Assembly (NCBI GenBank): GCA_963808455.1
Contig: CAWEHT010000341.1
Span: forward strand, 1 to 8,703
DNA: 8,703 nt
From: CAWEHT01 sp963808455
Lineage (GTDB): Bacteria; Chloroflexota; Anaerolineae; CG2-30-64-16
Direction of reading: 5' to 3'
Below, piece by piece: positions 1-6,583 of the stretch; the first letter of the stretch is position 1, and every line of letters starts with the position of its first letter. A model generated the notes under the pieces. The model did not search any database and was not told where the DNA came from. It was given only the letters and a program-made list of their open reading frames with translations. Made by a program: the position numbers and the translations under genes.

Positions 1-181
1 CATTGGCTCAAGGGATAGTGGATGCGGATTCCTCACTATGCTGAGCTTTGCGTGCCTCCTGCAGCCGTGAGATCATAGACGGGGAGACCCCTGGTCTGGG
101 CTGTGATGGCAGCCTGAGAAAGACCCTCTTCGAAGCATGCTTGTGCACATTTGCAAGCAGAGCGTGCCTCTCCTGGTCCAT
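1..181 (-). pseudogene. Decayed mirror copy of the sorC 5' end
   Basis: Read on the minus strand from an ATG at 181, this begins MDQERHALLANV, identical to the start of the intact regulator at 2794. It then loses frame after about 12 codons. Later pieces such as SPSMISRL reappear only after frame changes. It is partial, ending at the window edge, and cannot encode a helix-turn-helix protein as written. It is part of the left arm of the inverted repeat. Confidence 0.85.
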
Positions 182-389
182 ATCCACCTGTACGTTGGCT
201 ATTCATAGAATATACCAATGGCGTGTGGCAGTTCTCTTCGCAGAATATGCGCGGATATGCTTTTAAAACCGCGTTGGCAAGCCTTTGCGTATTCTGGCCA
301 TATATACGGTGAGCCAATCCTTCAGTTTGCTCAATCGCTGTAACCTAAGCCTACACATGCACGCCAAATGCCTGGACGTGTCTCATCGC

Positions 390-1363
390 ATGATACAATG
401 CTGGCACTCAGGAACTGAAGCTCAGATAACCCTGCTGGGCTTTCAAATTCGGGGCCAGGCTTTAATCGGCTCATCGTGGCGCCTGCAGGGCCGTCGCAAT
501 GGTGCACGGCTGCTGATCCTGGGCCGCTTCTGGACAGTGTCGGCGTGTGGAGGGTGACCGGATTTGGTGCTGGATCGCAGCATCGCTGCGTCCATGTCGT
601 TGCACACTACGGTGCCCGTGTGTCTTGCCTCGGCAGTCCCCGGCGGGCGAGCCTGCCCGTGTCGGCATGGGTCTCCCTGCTGGCCGACATTCCCCCGCCT
701 GGCCGAAGCTCCGCCGTGGCCGCCTCTAGGGCCGTCGGCCTAGCGCGGGGAGTGGGTGATCTGCTCGGCAACGCCCACTCCACGCACTCCTGAATGTGGC
801 CGCTCCGGCTGTTCCACGATGCGATCGCCACTCAACCTGGCGTGGCAGGATCCCTCTTCCAATGGGGCCCGGCTGATTTTGTGGGGCCACCTCTGGTGCG
901 GCAGCCTCATGGCTGCGTGTGTGGCCGGGTTGGGCCACGCCGTCGCTGCCTTGGCTGGCGGTGTCGGGGCTCTATCAACTGGCGCAGCACGCGCTTCGGC
1001 GCGGAGACCGGCGGCATCGCTGGGGCGCGCGCTTCCTGGGCCGCGCGGCCCGGCCTGGCCGAGCAACCGGCAGGCTGACGGGAGCGCGCCCATGGCCTGG
1101 CTTTTCTTAGGCCTGCTTGTGATTGGAATCGCGGCCAGCCGGTCACGAGTGGTATCGAGATGGGGCGGCGTCGGCAACAACGATGGTCGAGGTGCGGGGC
1201 CGCTCACCCACCATGTACATGGGCGGACCTCCACCTCACCTCGGTGATCGAGCAAACGCCGATCACCCTCGGCGAATGGGCCTTTGGCAAGCTGAGCCCG
1301 CAGGTGCGGCTGTCCGCCTCCAAGGAGATCGTGCCTCCAGGCACAATGCTCCAGCAGCAAGCC
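390..1363 (+). pseudogene. Decayed mirror copy of the M50-like gene
   Basis: This plus-strand copy starts at an ATG (390) that mirrors the start codon at 2563. Fragments of the protein are visible in shifting frames: AQITLLGFQIR near the start, a HVVAHYG word near 590-612, and SVIEQTPITLGEWAFGKLSPQ near 1240-1302. Many indels separate these pieces and no frame stays open long enough to make a membrane protease. The copy ends at the inverted-repeat loop. It is either a pseudogene or badly called sequence; the DNA alone does not decide. Confidence 0.8.
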
Positions 1364-2563
1364 AAAGCTGGGGCTGTCCTCCAGGATTGAATCGACGAGC
1401 ACGCCCTTGCCAACGGCCGGCACATGGAAGCCGCCATCCGCAACCCGGCCACGGTCGCCGCCACCTCGCTTTCGTCCAGCATCCGGAAGCCAGCGCGGGC
1501 TTGCTGCTGGAGCGTTGTGCCTGGAGGCACGATCTCCTGGGGCGGCAGCAGCCGCACCTGCGGGCTCAGCTTGCCAAAGGCCCATTCGCCGAGGGTGATC
1601 GGCGTTTGCTCGATCACCGAGGTGAGGATGAAGGTGCCACCATGTACATGGTGGTAAGCGGCCGGCACCTCAACCATCGGTTCTACCGAGAGCGCCACCC
1701 CGGGCATCTCGATGCCGCTCGTGACCGGCAGGATGCTGGCCGAAGCGATAAGCATGCCAATCACAAGCAGGCCTGCAAACGCCAGAAGCCAGGCCGGCCC
1801 CATGGGGGCCGCGCTCCGGTCGGCCTCTGCCGGTTTGCTGGGCCAGGCCGGGGCCGCTCGCAGCCCCAGGAACGCCAGAGCAGCGAGCGCCAGCGAGATG
1901 CCGCCGGTCTCCGCGCCGAAGCGCACGTGCTGCGCCAGTTGATAGAGGCCCCAACCGGCCAGGCCGGCAGCAACGGCATAGCCCAACCCGGCCACGACGC
2001 GCGCAGCCATGAGGCTGCCGCACGCCCCAGAGGTGACCCCGCGAACCAGCCGGGCCCCGTCGAAGGGGTAGCCCGGCGCCAGGTTGAGTGTGGCGATGGC
2101 GGCGTTGAACAGCCCAAAGAAGGGAGCGGCCACATTCAGGAGTGGGTTGAGTTGGGCATTCCAGAGCAGATAGCCCGCTCCCGCCAGCGCCAGGCTGGCC
2201 AACGGCCCTGAGGCGGCCGCGGCGAACTCGCCGCCAGGGCGATGCTGCGGCCGGCCAGGCCTGTGCAGCGTCTCCGAACAGGTAGAGGGGCAGGCTGGCC
2301 GGCCGGGGACTGCCGAGGCAGCGCGCGGCACCGTAGTGTGCAACGACGTGGAGAAGCAGCGATGCTGCGATCAGCACCGCCAGAATCCCGGTCACCTTCC
2401 ACACGCCAACGGTGTCCAGGAAGCCGCCCAGGATCGGCACATACACCATTGCGACGGCCCAGAGGCAGGCCGGCGCCACAATGAGCCAATTTAAGCCCAG
2501 CCGAATTTGAAAGCCCAGCAGGGTTATCTGAGCTTCCCGTCTGAGTGCCAGCATTGTGTTCAT
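1364..2563 (-). pseudogene. Site-2 protease-like (M50) protein with YlbL/PDZ-like C-terminus, frameshifted
   Basis: The chosen start is MNTMLALRREAQITLLGFQ at 2563. Residues 20-70 are hydrophobic membrane segments, followed by HVVAH at residues 72-76 (DNA 2336-2350), where M50 proteases have HExxH. The third M50 motif, NLAPGYPFDGARLV, lies near 2045-2090 and keeps its Asp. After more membrane segments comes a GTFILTSV...LGEWAFGKLSP...EIVPPG...MLDESEVAATVAGLRMAG stretch, resembling the start of YlbL-type proteins. A PDZ-like GKGVLVDSILEDSPSFGLL follows. Two single-base corrections are needed: removing one base near 2231 (giving PWREFAAAASGPLAS) and adding one near 1431 (giving LRMAGFHVP). The gene is cut off inside the PDZ-like part by the fold-back junction, so its 3' end is missing. 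Active M50 enzymes cut membrane proteins; the lost catalytic Glu argues this one would not, even if repaired. Confidence 0.75.
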
Positions 2564-2598
2564 GCGATGCAACACGTCCAGGCATTTGGGATGAGCAT

Positions 2599-2627
2599 AG
2601 TGTAGCTTAGGTTGCACGATTGGGCAA
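2599..2627 (-). promoter_or_regulatory. Candidate promoter of the M50-like gene
   Basis: On the minus strand there is a TTGCCC -35-like box (2627-2622), a 17-bp spacer and a TACACT -10-like box (2604-2599), about 35 bp ahead of the ATG at 2563. The spacing is ideal for a housekeeping sigma factor, but both boxes are imperfect and no comparative support is available. Confidence 0.3.
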
Positions 2628-2638
2628 CTGAAGGATTG

Positions 2639-2660
2639 GCTCACATATATGAATATTATG
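2639..2660. promoter_or_regulatory. Second operator-like site
   Basis: CACATATATGAATATTATGG repeats the CATATATGAAT half of the perfect palindrome at 2737-2760, with a less perfect other half. It lies about 100 bp upstream of that site and on the far side of the candidate sorC promoter. Two sites spaced like this would suit DNA looping by a tetrameric SorC-family protein; that role is inferred. Confidence 0.4.
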
Positions 2661-2680
2661 GCCAGAGATGCGCAAAGGGC

Positions 2681-2709
2681 TTGCCAAACGTGCCATAAAG
2701 GCGTATCAT
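2681..2709 (+). promoter_or_regulatory. Candidate sorC promoter
   Basis: TTGCCA (2681-2686) and TATCAT (2704-2709) are separated by exactly 17 bp and precede the sorC ATG by about 85 bp. The promoter sits between the two operator-like sites, so a regulator bound at 2737-2760 would lie just downstream of the expected transcription start, near 2716. The call rests on box similarity and spacing alone. Confidence 0.4.
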
Positions 2710-2736
2710 CCGCGCATATTCTGCGAAGAACTGCCA

Positions 2737-2760
2737 CGCCATTCATATATATGAATGGCG
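2737..2760. promoter_or_regulatory. Perfect 24-bp palindrome, probable SorC-family operator
   Basis: The half-site CGCCATTCATAT is followed directly by its exact complement, giving a 24-bp palindrome with no mismatch, 33 bp ahead of the sorC start codon. It is AT-rich in otherwise GC-rich DNA. SorC/DeoR-type sugar regulators usually bind such sites close to their own gene. In the left arm the mirror position (about 212-231) holds only a damaged version. Confidence 0.6.
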
Positions 2761-2793
2761 GGCGGCTGGCATCGCCAACGTAGGATCGGTGCT

Positions 2794-3820
2794 ATGGACC
2801 AGGAGAGGCACGCTCTGCTTGCAAATGTGGCAAGCCTATACTTCGAAGAGGGTCTTTCTCAGGCTGCCATCGCAGCCCAGACCGGCTATTCCCCGTCTAT
2901 GATCTCACGGCTGCTGACAGAGGCGCGCAAACTCGGCGTCGTCGAGATCCGCATCCACTATCCTTACGGCCGGCGTGTTGACCTCGAGCGCCAGCTCCAA
3001 GCCTTGTTGGGTGTCAAGAGTGTCCGGGTGGTCGTCGTCGAGGGTGATGACCCTCGACGGGTCACGCGGCAGTTGGGCAATGTGGCCGCCCAGCTACTTG
3101 GTGAGCATGTTCGCAACGGCATGACCATCGGCGTGGCTTGGGGCGCCTCGGCCTATGAGACGATCAATGCGCTTCGCCCTGGCCCTATTTCCGGTGTGCA
3201 TGTCATCCAGATGATGGGCTCGCTCGCCGCCAGTGACCCCTATCAGGACGGCCAGGAACTCGCCCGCCACCTCGCTCGCAACTATGCCGGTCATTTCACG
3301 ACCTTGCCCGCCCCGCTCTTCGTGGACAGCGAAGCGACGCGCCGCTCGCTGGCGCGCGATTTGCAGATCCTCCGCGCGATGGAACAGTTCCAGCACATCG
3401 AGCTGGCTTTGATGGGCATCGGCTCGCTGGACCCTGAACGTGCCAGCCTGGTGCGCGCCGGCTACCTCAGCGTGGCGCAGGTGGAACAGCTTCGACAGTT
3501 GGGCGCCGTTGGCGATGTTTGCCGCGATCCCCATCGACGAGCGCGGCGGTGTGCTCGACGTCCCGTTAACCAGGCGCATCGTGGGCATCGATGCACCCAC
3601 GCTTGCCGCGATCCCCTTGAAGATCGTGGTTGCCGGTGAGCGGTACAAGGTGCAGCCCATCATCGGCGCCTGCCGTGGCGGATTCGTTGATTTCCTGGTG
3701 ACCGACGAAGGCGCGGCGTCCGGGATCGTCGAGCGCCTGAACGCCGAAGCTGCCGGCGGCAAGGAAGTGCCCGCCCCTGCTCTGCCGGCGGGGGAAGCTG
3801 CCCCGTCCTCCGGCTCGTGA
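2794..3820 (+). CDS. SorC-family sugar-phosphate-responsive transcriptional regulator (one frameshift)
   Basis: The start is the ATG at 2794, preceded by AGGA at 2782-2785; an in-frame ATG at 2755 falls inside the operator palindrome and has no good ribosome site. Residues 1-55 form a helix-turn-helix (LSQAAIAAQTGYSPSMISRL, residues 21-40). Residues 57 onward form the SorC sugar-binding domain: GMTIGVAWGAS at 109-119, then QMMGSLAASDPYQDGQELARHLA. The frame breaks after GAVGDV at about 3517-3520. Dropping one T from the TTT run joins it to AAIPIDERGGVL and continues to the stop at 3818-3820, giving 341 residues, within the family's usual length. As written, the protein stops early at 3639 with a nonsense tail. 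SorC proteins bind phosphorylated sugars and control polyol or sugar operons. Its position ahead of gutM and the PTS genes makes it their likely regulator. Identity as a SorC protein is sure; effector and sign of control are not known. Confidence 0.9.
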
Positions 3821-3840
3821 GAGCCACGGGGGCAACATTA

Positions 3841-3976
3841 GGCCTGAGAAAACCTCTTGATAGCGGGCGAGCCAGCGGGCCGCCGCACCCGGGGCCGAAG
3901 CCACCGGGCTGAAAGGACGAAACCCTGGCGGGCTGGCGACCAGACCTAAGCCATTCGGGCTTGGTTTTCTCAGCCC
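3841..3976 (+). promoter_or_regulatory. Long stem-loop in the sorC-gutM gap
   Basis: CTGAGAAAACC (3844-3854) is exactly complementary to 3963-3973, and GG/CC pairs extend the stem past one bulged base. The enclosed 108 nt is GC-rich and can form inner hairpins, the clearest being AAGCC-attcg-GGCTT at 3948-3962. No run of T follows the 3' side, so it is not a standard intrinsic terminator. It lies in the 231-bp gap between the sorC stop and the gutM start, and could be a leader structure for the PTS operon or an mRNA-stability element. I cannot match it to a known riboswitch class. Confidence 0.45.
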
Positions 3977-4051
3977 AATCCCTTCAGGGTCGAGCGGCAG
4001 CCGTCGGGGCCGGGCCTCTTCAATTAGTTTCTTAGCCTTGGGAAGGAAAAG

Positions 4052-4495
4052 ATGACCTCTGCCGGAATAGCGATCATTTGCTTGCTGGCTTTTGTCTGGC
4101 TCGTGCAGTACGGGCTGACCTATCTCCAGATGCGCCGCTACTACGGGCGCCTCGCGCAGTTGCGCCGCCTGGGGCTGGTGTCGGTCGGCATGGCAGGATC
4201 GGTGTACAAGCGTCGCCAGTACGCCGTCCTGGTTGTGAATCGCAACCAACAGATCGTTTGCGTCGAGCAGCTCTCGGGCTGGACGGTCCTCGCCAACCTC
4301 AGGCCGGTGCCCGGGCTCGCGGGTCGGCCGGTCAGTGACCTCACAGATGACAGCATCGAGTTGCCTGTTTCGAGGAAACTCCTGCTGGCTTTGCGCGACG
4401 CGGTCAAGCATTATCGTGATGCTACCGCGAAGGCTGCTGGAGATGGGTCGGCCCAAAGCGCTGATCGGGCCGACCCTGCCGCCACGGCTTTGTGA
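4052..4495 (+). CDS. GutM-like protein (glucitol operon activator family)
   Basis: This 147-residue protein has an N-terminal membrane segment at about residues 4-24, then a basic stretch (QMRRYYGRLAQLRRLG), then a small domain with GLVSVGMAGSVYKRRQYAVLVV and IVCVEQLSGWTVLANLRPVPGLAGRPVSDL. The pattern of a one-pass anchor followed by VGVGRSSG/FKPR-like and GLTVFARP-like motifs fits E. coli GutM (SrlM), which has 119 residues; here the C-terminus is longer, with an Ala/Asp-rich tail. GutM activates the glucitol operon in E. coli; the mechanism is unclear. The ATG is preceded by GGGAAGGA. It leads the PTS genes, as is common in Gut loci. Confidence 0.82.
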   Translation: MTSAGIAIICLLAFVWLVQYGLTYLQMRRYYGRLAQLRRLGLVSVGMAGSVYKRRQYAVLVVNRNQQIVCVEQLSGWTVLANLRPVPGLAGRPVSDLTDDSIELPVSRKLLLALRDAVKHYRDATAKAAGDGSAQSADRADPAATAL

Positions 4496-4552
4496 CATCC
4501 AGCCGGGAGACCGACCACGAAAAGGGGGGCCGGGCGTCAAGAAAGGAGTGGT

Positions 4553-4561
4553 ATGACATAA
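4553..4561 (+). other. Start-stop mini-ORF with a strong ribosome site
   Basis: AAAGGAG (4542-4548) sits just ahead of ATG-ACA-TAA, a two-codon reading frame 64 bp before srlA. It may be a remnant of an older gene start, a leader element that loads ribosomes, or chance. No conservation data are available. Confidence 0.2.
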
Positions 4562-4624
4562 TAATCTCCGGATGGTTGCAATGATGCTAGCTTTCGGAAA
4601 ACTCAGTGTAAGGAGAGACTCACA

Positions 4625-5206
4625 ATGGTCCAGGCAGCAATATGGTTCATCGGTCTGTTTCAGTCAGGCGCCTCGTATTTCACCGGCCTGGTGACCGGGA
4701 TCATCCCGCTGGTCATCGTGCTGATGACGGCATTCAATGCGGTCGTGGCGTGGATCGGCTCTGAACGTGTTGAACGGTTTGCCAATTTCGCTTCGCGCCC
4801 CGGCGTGGCCTACCTTCCGTTGCGCTACATCGCGCTCCCCATCGTCGCCGTCTTCGTGCTGACGAACCCCATGGCCTACACGATGGGTCGGTTCCTGCCC
4901 GAGAGGTACAAGCCAGCCTTCTACGATTCGGCTGTATCCTTTGTCCATCCGCCCCTGGGTCTTTTCCCCCACGTGAACCCGGGTGAGCTCTTTGTCTGGC
5001 TCGGCATCGCGGCCGGCGTGCAGAAAGCCTACGGCGATGTGGCAATGTACTCTCTAGCCGTACGCTACCTGTTGGTCGGGATCGTGGTCATCTTCATTCG
5101 CGGCATCTTCACCGAACGCATCACGGCGATCCTGTGGGCACGGCGGACAGCGGAGACGGCAGCGGCGGCTGGTGAAGCAGCGGGCGCGGCAGGAGCAGCA
5201 TCATGA
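4625..5206 (+). CDS. srlA: PTS glucitol/sorbitol-type EIIC subunit
   Basis: This 193-residue membrane protein aligns along its length with E. coli SrlA (187 residues). It shares the opening WFIGLFQSGASYFTGLVTGIIP (residues 7-28), NPMAYTMGRFLPERYKP (81-97), the conserved FPHVNPGELFVWLGIA (114-129) and YLLVGIVVIFIRG (148-160). Hydrophobic segments lie near 20-45, 63-85, 121-132 and 146-165. The tail is a run of Ala and Gly with charged residues. It forms part of the polyol channel in the inner membrane together with the next gene. AAGGAGAG stands 8 bases ahead of the ATG. Its stop overlaps the next start (ATGA), implying translational coupling. The substrate cannot be told from this sequence; Gut-family permeases also take other pentitols and hexitols. 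Confidence 0.93.
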   Translation: MVQAAIWFIGLFQSGASYFTGLVTGIIPLVIVLMTAFNAVVAWIGSERVERFANFASRPGVAYLPLRYIALPIVAVFVLTNPMAYTMGRFLPERYKPAFYDSAVSFVHPPLGLFPHVNPGELFVWLGIAAGVQKAYGDVAMYSLAVRYLLVGIVVIFIRGIFTERITAILWARRTAETAAAAGEAAGAAGAAS

Positions 5207-5742
5207 ACGGCATCACTGGTTTTCTCGAGCGCATCGGTCGGGGGGCCGGCAGGGTTGTCGGAACACTCTATCAGGCTGGTCGAGATTCGGTCGACCAGGT
5301 GTTGAAGAACATCTTGCCGTTCATGGCGTTCATCTCGTTCGTGGTCGGCGTCATCTTGAAATCAGGTCTCGGCACGTGGTTCGCCAAAGCCCTGTCACCG
5401 CTGGCAGGCAATCCCATCGGCCTGATCGTGATGAGCCTGATCGTCGGCTTCCCGATCTTGTCGCCTATACTCGGGCCCGGCGCGGTCATCGCGCAGGTGA
5501 TCGGAACGCTGTTGGGGACCCTCTTCGCGACCAAGGCATTACCATACGCCTTGGCATTGCCAGCGCTCTTCGCCATCAACCCGCAGGTGGGTTGCGACTT
5601 CATCCCGGTCGGCCTGGCGTTGGGCGAGGCGGAGCCGGAGACGGTCGAGGTCGGCGTGCCGGCCGTCCTGTTCTCTCGCTTTATGACGGGACCCATCGCC
5701 GTGATCATCGCTTTGGTGGCATCGATTGGCATGACGGCTTGA
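5203..5742 (+). CDS. PTS glucitol/sorbitol-type membrane subunit (C-terminal half of SrlE)
   Basis: These 179 residues match only the membrane half of SrlE, the E. coli EIIBC protein of about 319 residues. Shared motifs are GRVVGTLYQAGRDSVDQVLKNILPFMAF (residues 16-43), LSPILGPGAVIAQVIG (86-101), ALFAINPQVGCDFIPVGLALGEAEPETVEVGVPAVLFSRF (121-160). The N-terminal IIB domain found in E. coli is absent and is encoded separately 176 bp downstream, so the usual B-C domain order is reversed at gene level. The start codon is fixed by the ATGA overlap with srlA. The protein begins with a short amphipathic segment rather than a signal peptide, as expected for the linker side of SrlE. With EIIC it should form the transport channel. 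Confidence 0.92.
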   Translation: MNGITGFLERIGRGAGRVVGTLYQAGRDSVDQVLKNILPFMAFISFVVGVILKSGLGTWFAKALSPLAGNPIGLIVMSLIVGFPILSPILGPGAVIAQVIGTLLGTLFATKALPYALALPALFAINPQVGCDFIPVGLALGEAEPETVEVGVPAVLFSRFMTGPIAVIIALVASIGMTA

Positions 5743-5840
5743 GGGTTCGAGGGTCCGCTGGTCGGCTGCTGGTGGTCGGCCGGCATTCGGCGAGCGCCAA
5801 CCTGGGACCAGGGACCATTCGCTCAGGCCGCATAACTCAT

Positions 5841-5891
5841 GGGCCATCAGGCCGGCCTCCGCTGCGAGGCGGGGGCCGGTGCCGGTGGCCC
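5841..5891 (+). other. Intergenic hairpin ahead of EIIB
   Basis: GGGCCA (5841-5846) pairs with TGGCCC (5886-5891), and CCGGC (5852-5856) pairs with GCCGG (5881-5885), enclosing a GC-rich loop that can fold further (CCTC with GAGG). It lies in the 175-bp gap between the two SrlE halves and ends 26 bp ahead of the EIIB start. With no T-run it is not a typical terminator; it might stabilise or pace the transcript. Confidence 0.35.
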
Positions 5892-5917
5892 CTCTCCAAG
5901 AACTGTTGGGAGGGCAC

Positions 5918-6301
5918 ATGGCCGAAGAGAAGCATTATCACAAAGTACGGATCAAGAAGGGCCCCAAGGGCTGGGGTGGGCCACTGGTGATCCAGCCTAA
6001 GCCCGGGCGTGACCTGATCTACTCCGTGACAGGCGGTGGTATTCATCCCCTCGCTCAGCGCATCGCCGACCTGTCCGGCGGAACGCCATTTGACGGCTTC
6101 AAGTCAAAGGCCGGATTTGAGCAGATCGCGGTGGCCATCATTGACTGCGGCGGGACGGCGCGGGTCGGTGTGTATCCGATGAAGAAGGTCCCAACCGTGG
6201 ACATTTACCCCACCAGCCCGTCTGGCCCGCTATTCCGCTTCATTACAGAGGAATTGTTTGTTTCGGGTGTACGGCTGGAAGATGTTGAGGTCGTGGGCTG
6301 A
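5918..6301 (+). CDS. PTS glucitol/sorbitol-type EIIB, stand-alone
   Basis: This 127-residue soluble protein matches the N-terminal cytoplasmic domain of SrlE: VRIKKGPKGWGGPLVI (residues 10-25), FDGFKS (58-63), AVAIIDCGGTARVGVYP (71-87), then VPTVDIYPTSPSGPL and ITEELFVSGV. Cys77, in DCGGT, is its only cysteine, so it must be the phosphocysteine that takes phosphate from EIIA and hands it to the polyol. The ATG at 5918 is preceded by GGGAGG only four bases away; longer in-frame upstream starts would lack homology. Separation from the membrane half is unusual for this family and leaves EIIB as a free domain that must dock to the channel. Confidence 0.92.
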   Translation: MAEEKHYHKVRIKKGPKGWGGPLVIQPKPGRDLIYSVTGGGIHPLAQRIADLSGGTPFDGFKSKAGFEQIAVAIIDCGGTARVGVYPMKKVPTVDIYPTSPSGPLFRFITEELFVSGVRLEDVEVVG

Positions 6302-6318
6302 GCAAGCCCAGGCCGGAG

Positions 6319-6350
6319 GTGCGCGCCGCCGCAAGACAAGCGGCGCGCAC
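6319..6350 (+). other. Strong 11-bp hairpin between EIIB and EIIA
   Basis: GTGCGCGCCGC (6319-6329) and its exact complement at 6340-6350 flank a 10-nt loop, starting 17 bp after the EIIB stop. No T-run follows, so Rho-independent termination in the classical form is unlikely. It could cap and protect the upstream part of the transcript, or lower read-through into EIIA. Confidence 0.45.
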
Positions 6351-6464
6351 TGTGGGACATCCTGAGCCTGCCTGAGGAGGCTATCCGGCCGTAGACGACC
6401 CGACATGCCGGCGCAGCGCGCGGCGGGCGTTGGCGATCATAGGGCAATCTGGCTTGCAGCGAGG

Positions 6465-6479
6465 CACCGATCCAGAAAT
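6465..6479 (+). repeat. 15-bp direct repeat, first copy
   Basis: CACCGATCCAGAAAT occurs here, in the 282-bp gap between EIIB and EIIA, and again inside the EIIA gene at 6853-6867. A second shared word, CAATGGGCTCA, is at 6539-6549 and 6844-6854. Apart from this and the hairpin, the gap shows no supported gene. Confidence 0.55.
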
Positions 6480-6583
6480 AGGCCTTTGCTTTCTATTCGC
6501 TTGTAGGCAACGGTGAGGAAGCAGGCCGCTGTGGGGTGCAATGGGCTCAGGCCAGTTATGGCGCGCTCTGGACGAGGCAGAAT

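Larger units (their letters stand above)
1..1363. repeat. Left arm of a large imperfect inverted repeat
   Basis: The reverse complement of about 1498-2968 can be followed through this whole stretch. Base 10-28 (AGGGATAGTGGATGCGGAT) mirrors codons of the sorC gene near 2947-2966. The sorC start, the divergent control region and the M50-like gene then follow in mirror order. A 79-bp segment, 1234-1312, matches 1549-1627 without a mismatch. Further out, exact blocks of 20-35 bp alternate with stretches dense in indels and substitutions. This arm is about 100 bp shorter than its partner, so deletions dominate. It shows no open, conserved reading frame of its own and runs into the window edge. Confidence 0.93.
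1498..2968. repeat. Right arm of the large inverted repeat
   Basis: This arm carries the better-preserved copy: the end of an M50-like gene near the loop, its start at 2563, the divergent control region, and about 58 codons of sorC. The innermost mirror words are CTCCAGCAGCAAGCC at 1349-1363 and its exact complement at 1498-1512, so the arms are separated by a 134-bp loop. The outer limit is set by the window edge on the other arm, not by a visible end of homology, so the true repeat could be longer. Confidence 0.9.

Noticed and set aside
740..1585. Long minus-strand open frame
   Set aside because: Most of it is antisense to the left copy of the M50-like gene. Only the loop part (about 1364-1440) reads in a conserved frame, and that belongs to the right-arm gene.
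1123..2211. Long plus-strand open frame across the loop
   Set aside because: It is the antisense of the M50-like gene with high-GC open-frame bias and no recognisable motif.
1..2968. Insertion sequence or transposon with long terminal inverted repeats
   Set aside because: The arms contain host-like genes (sorC, M50), there is no transposase, and the loop is only 134 bp of the same gene.
3828..3885. TPP-riboswitch-like words: CTGAGA, TTGAT and CCAGCG in the right order
   Set aside because: The spacing and several fixed bases of the THI box are wrong, and the CTGAGA word is already used in the long stem with 3963-3973. Likely coincidence; a covariance-model search would settle it.
3908..3926. 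Hammerhead-ribozyme-like CTGA...GGACGAAAC
   Set aside because: The second half of the CUGAUGA core and the 5' strand of stem II are missing, so no catalytic fold can be drawn.
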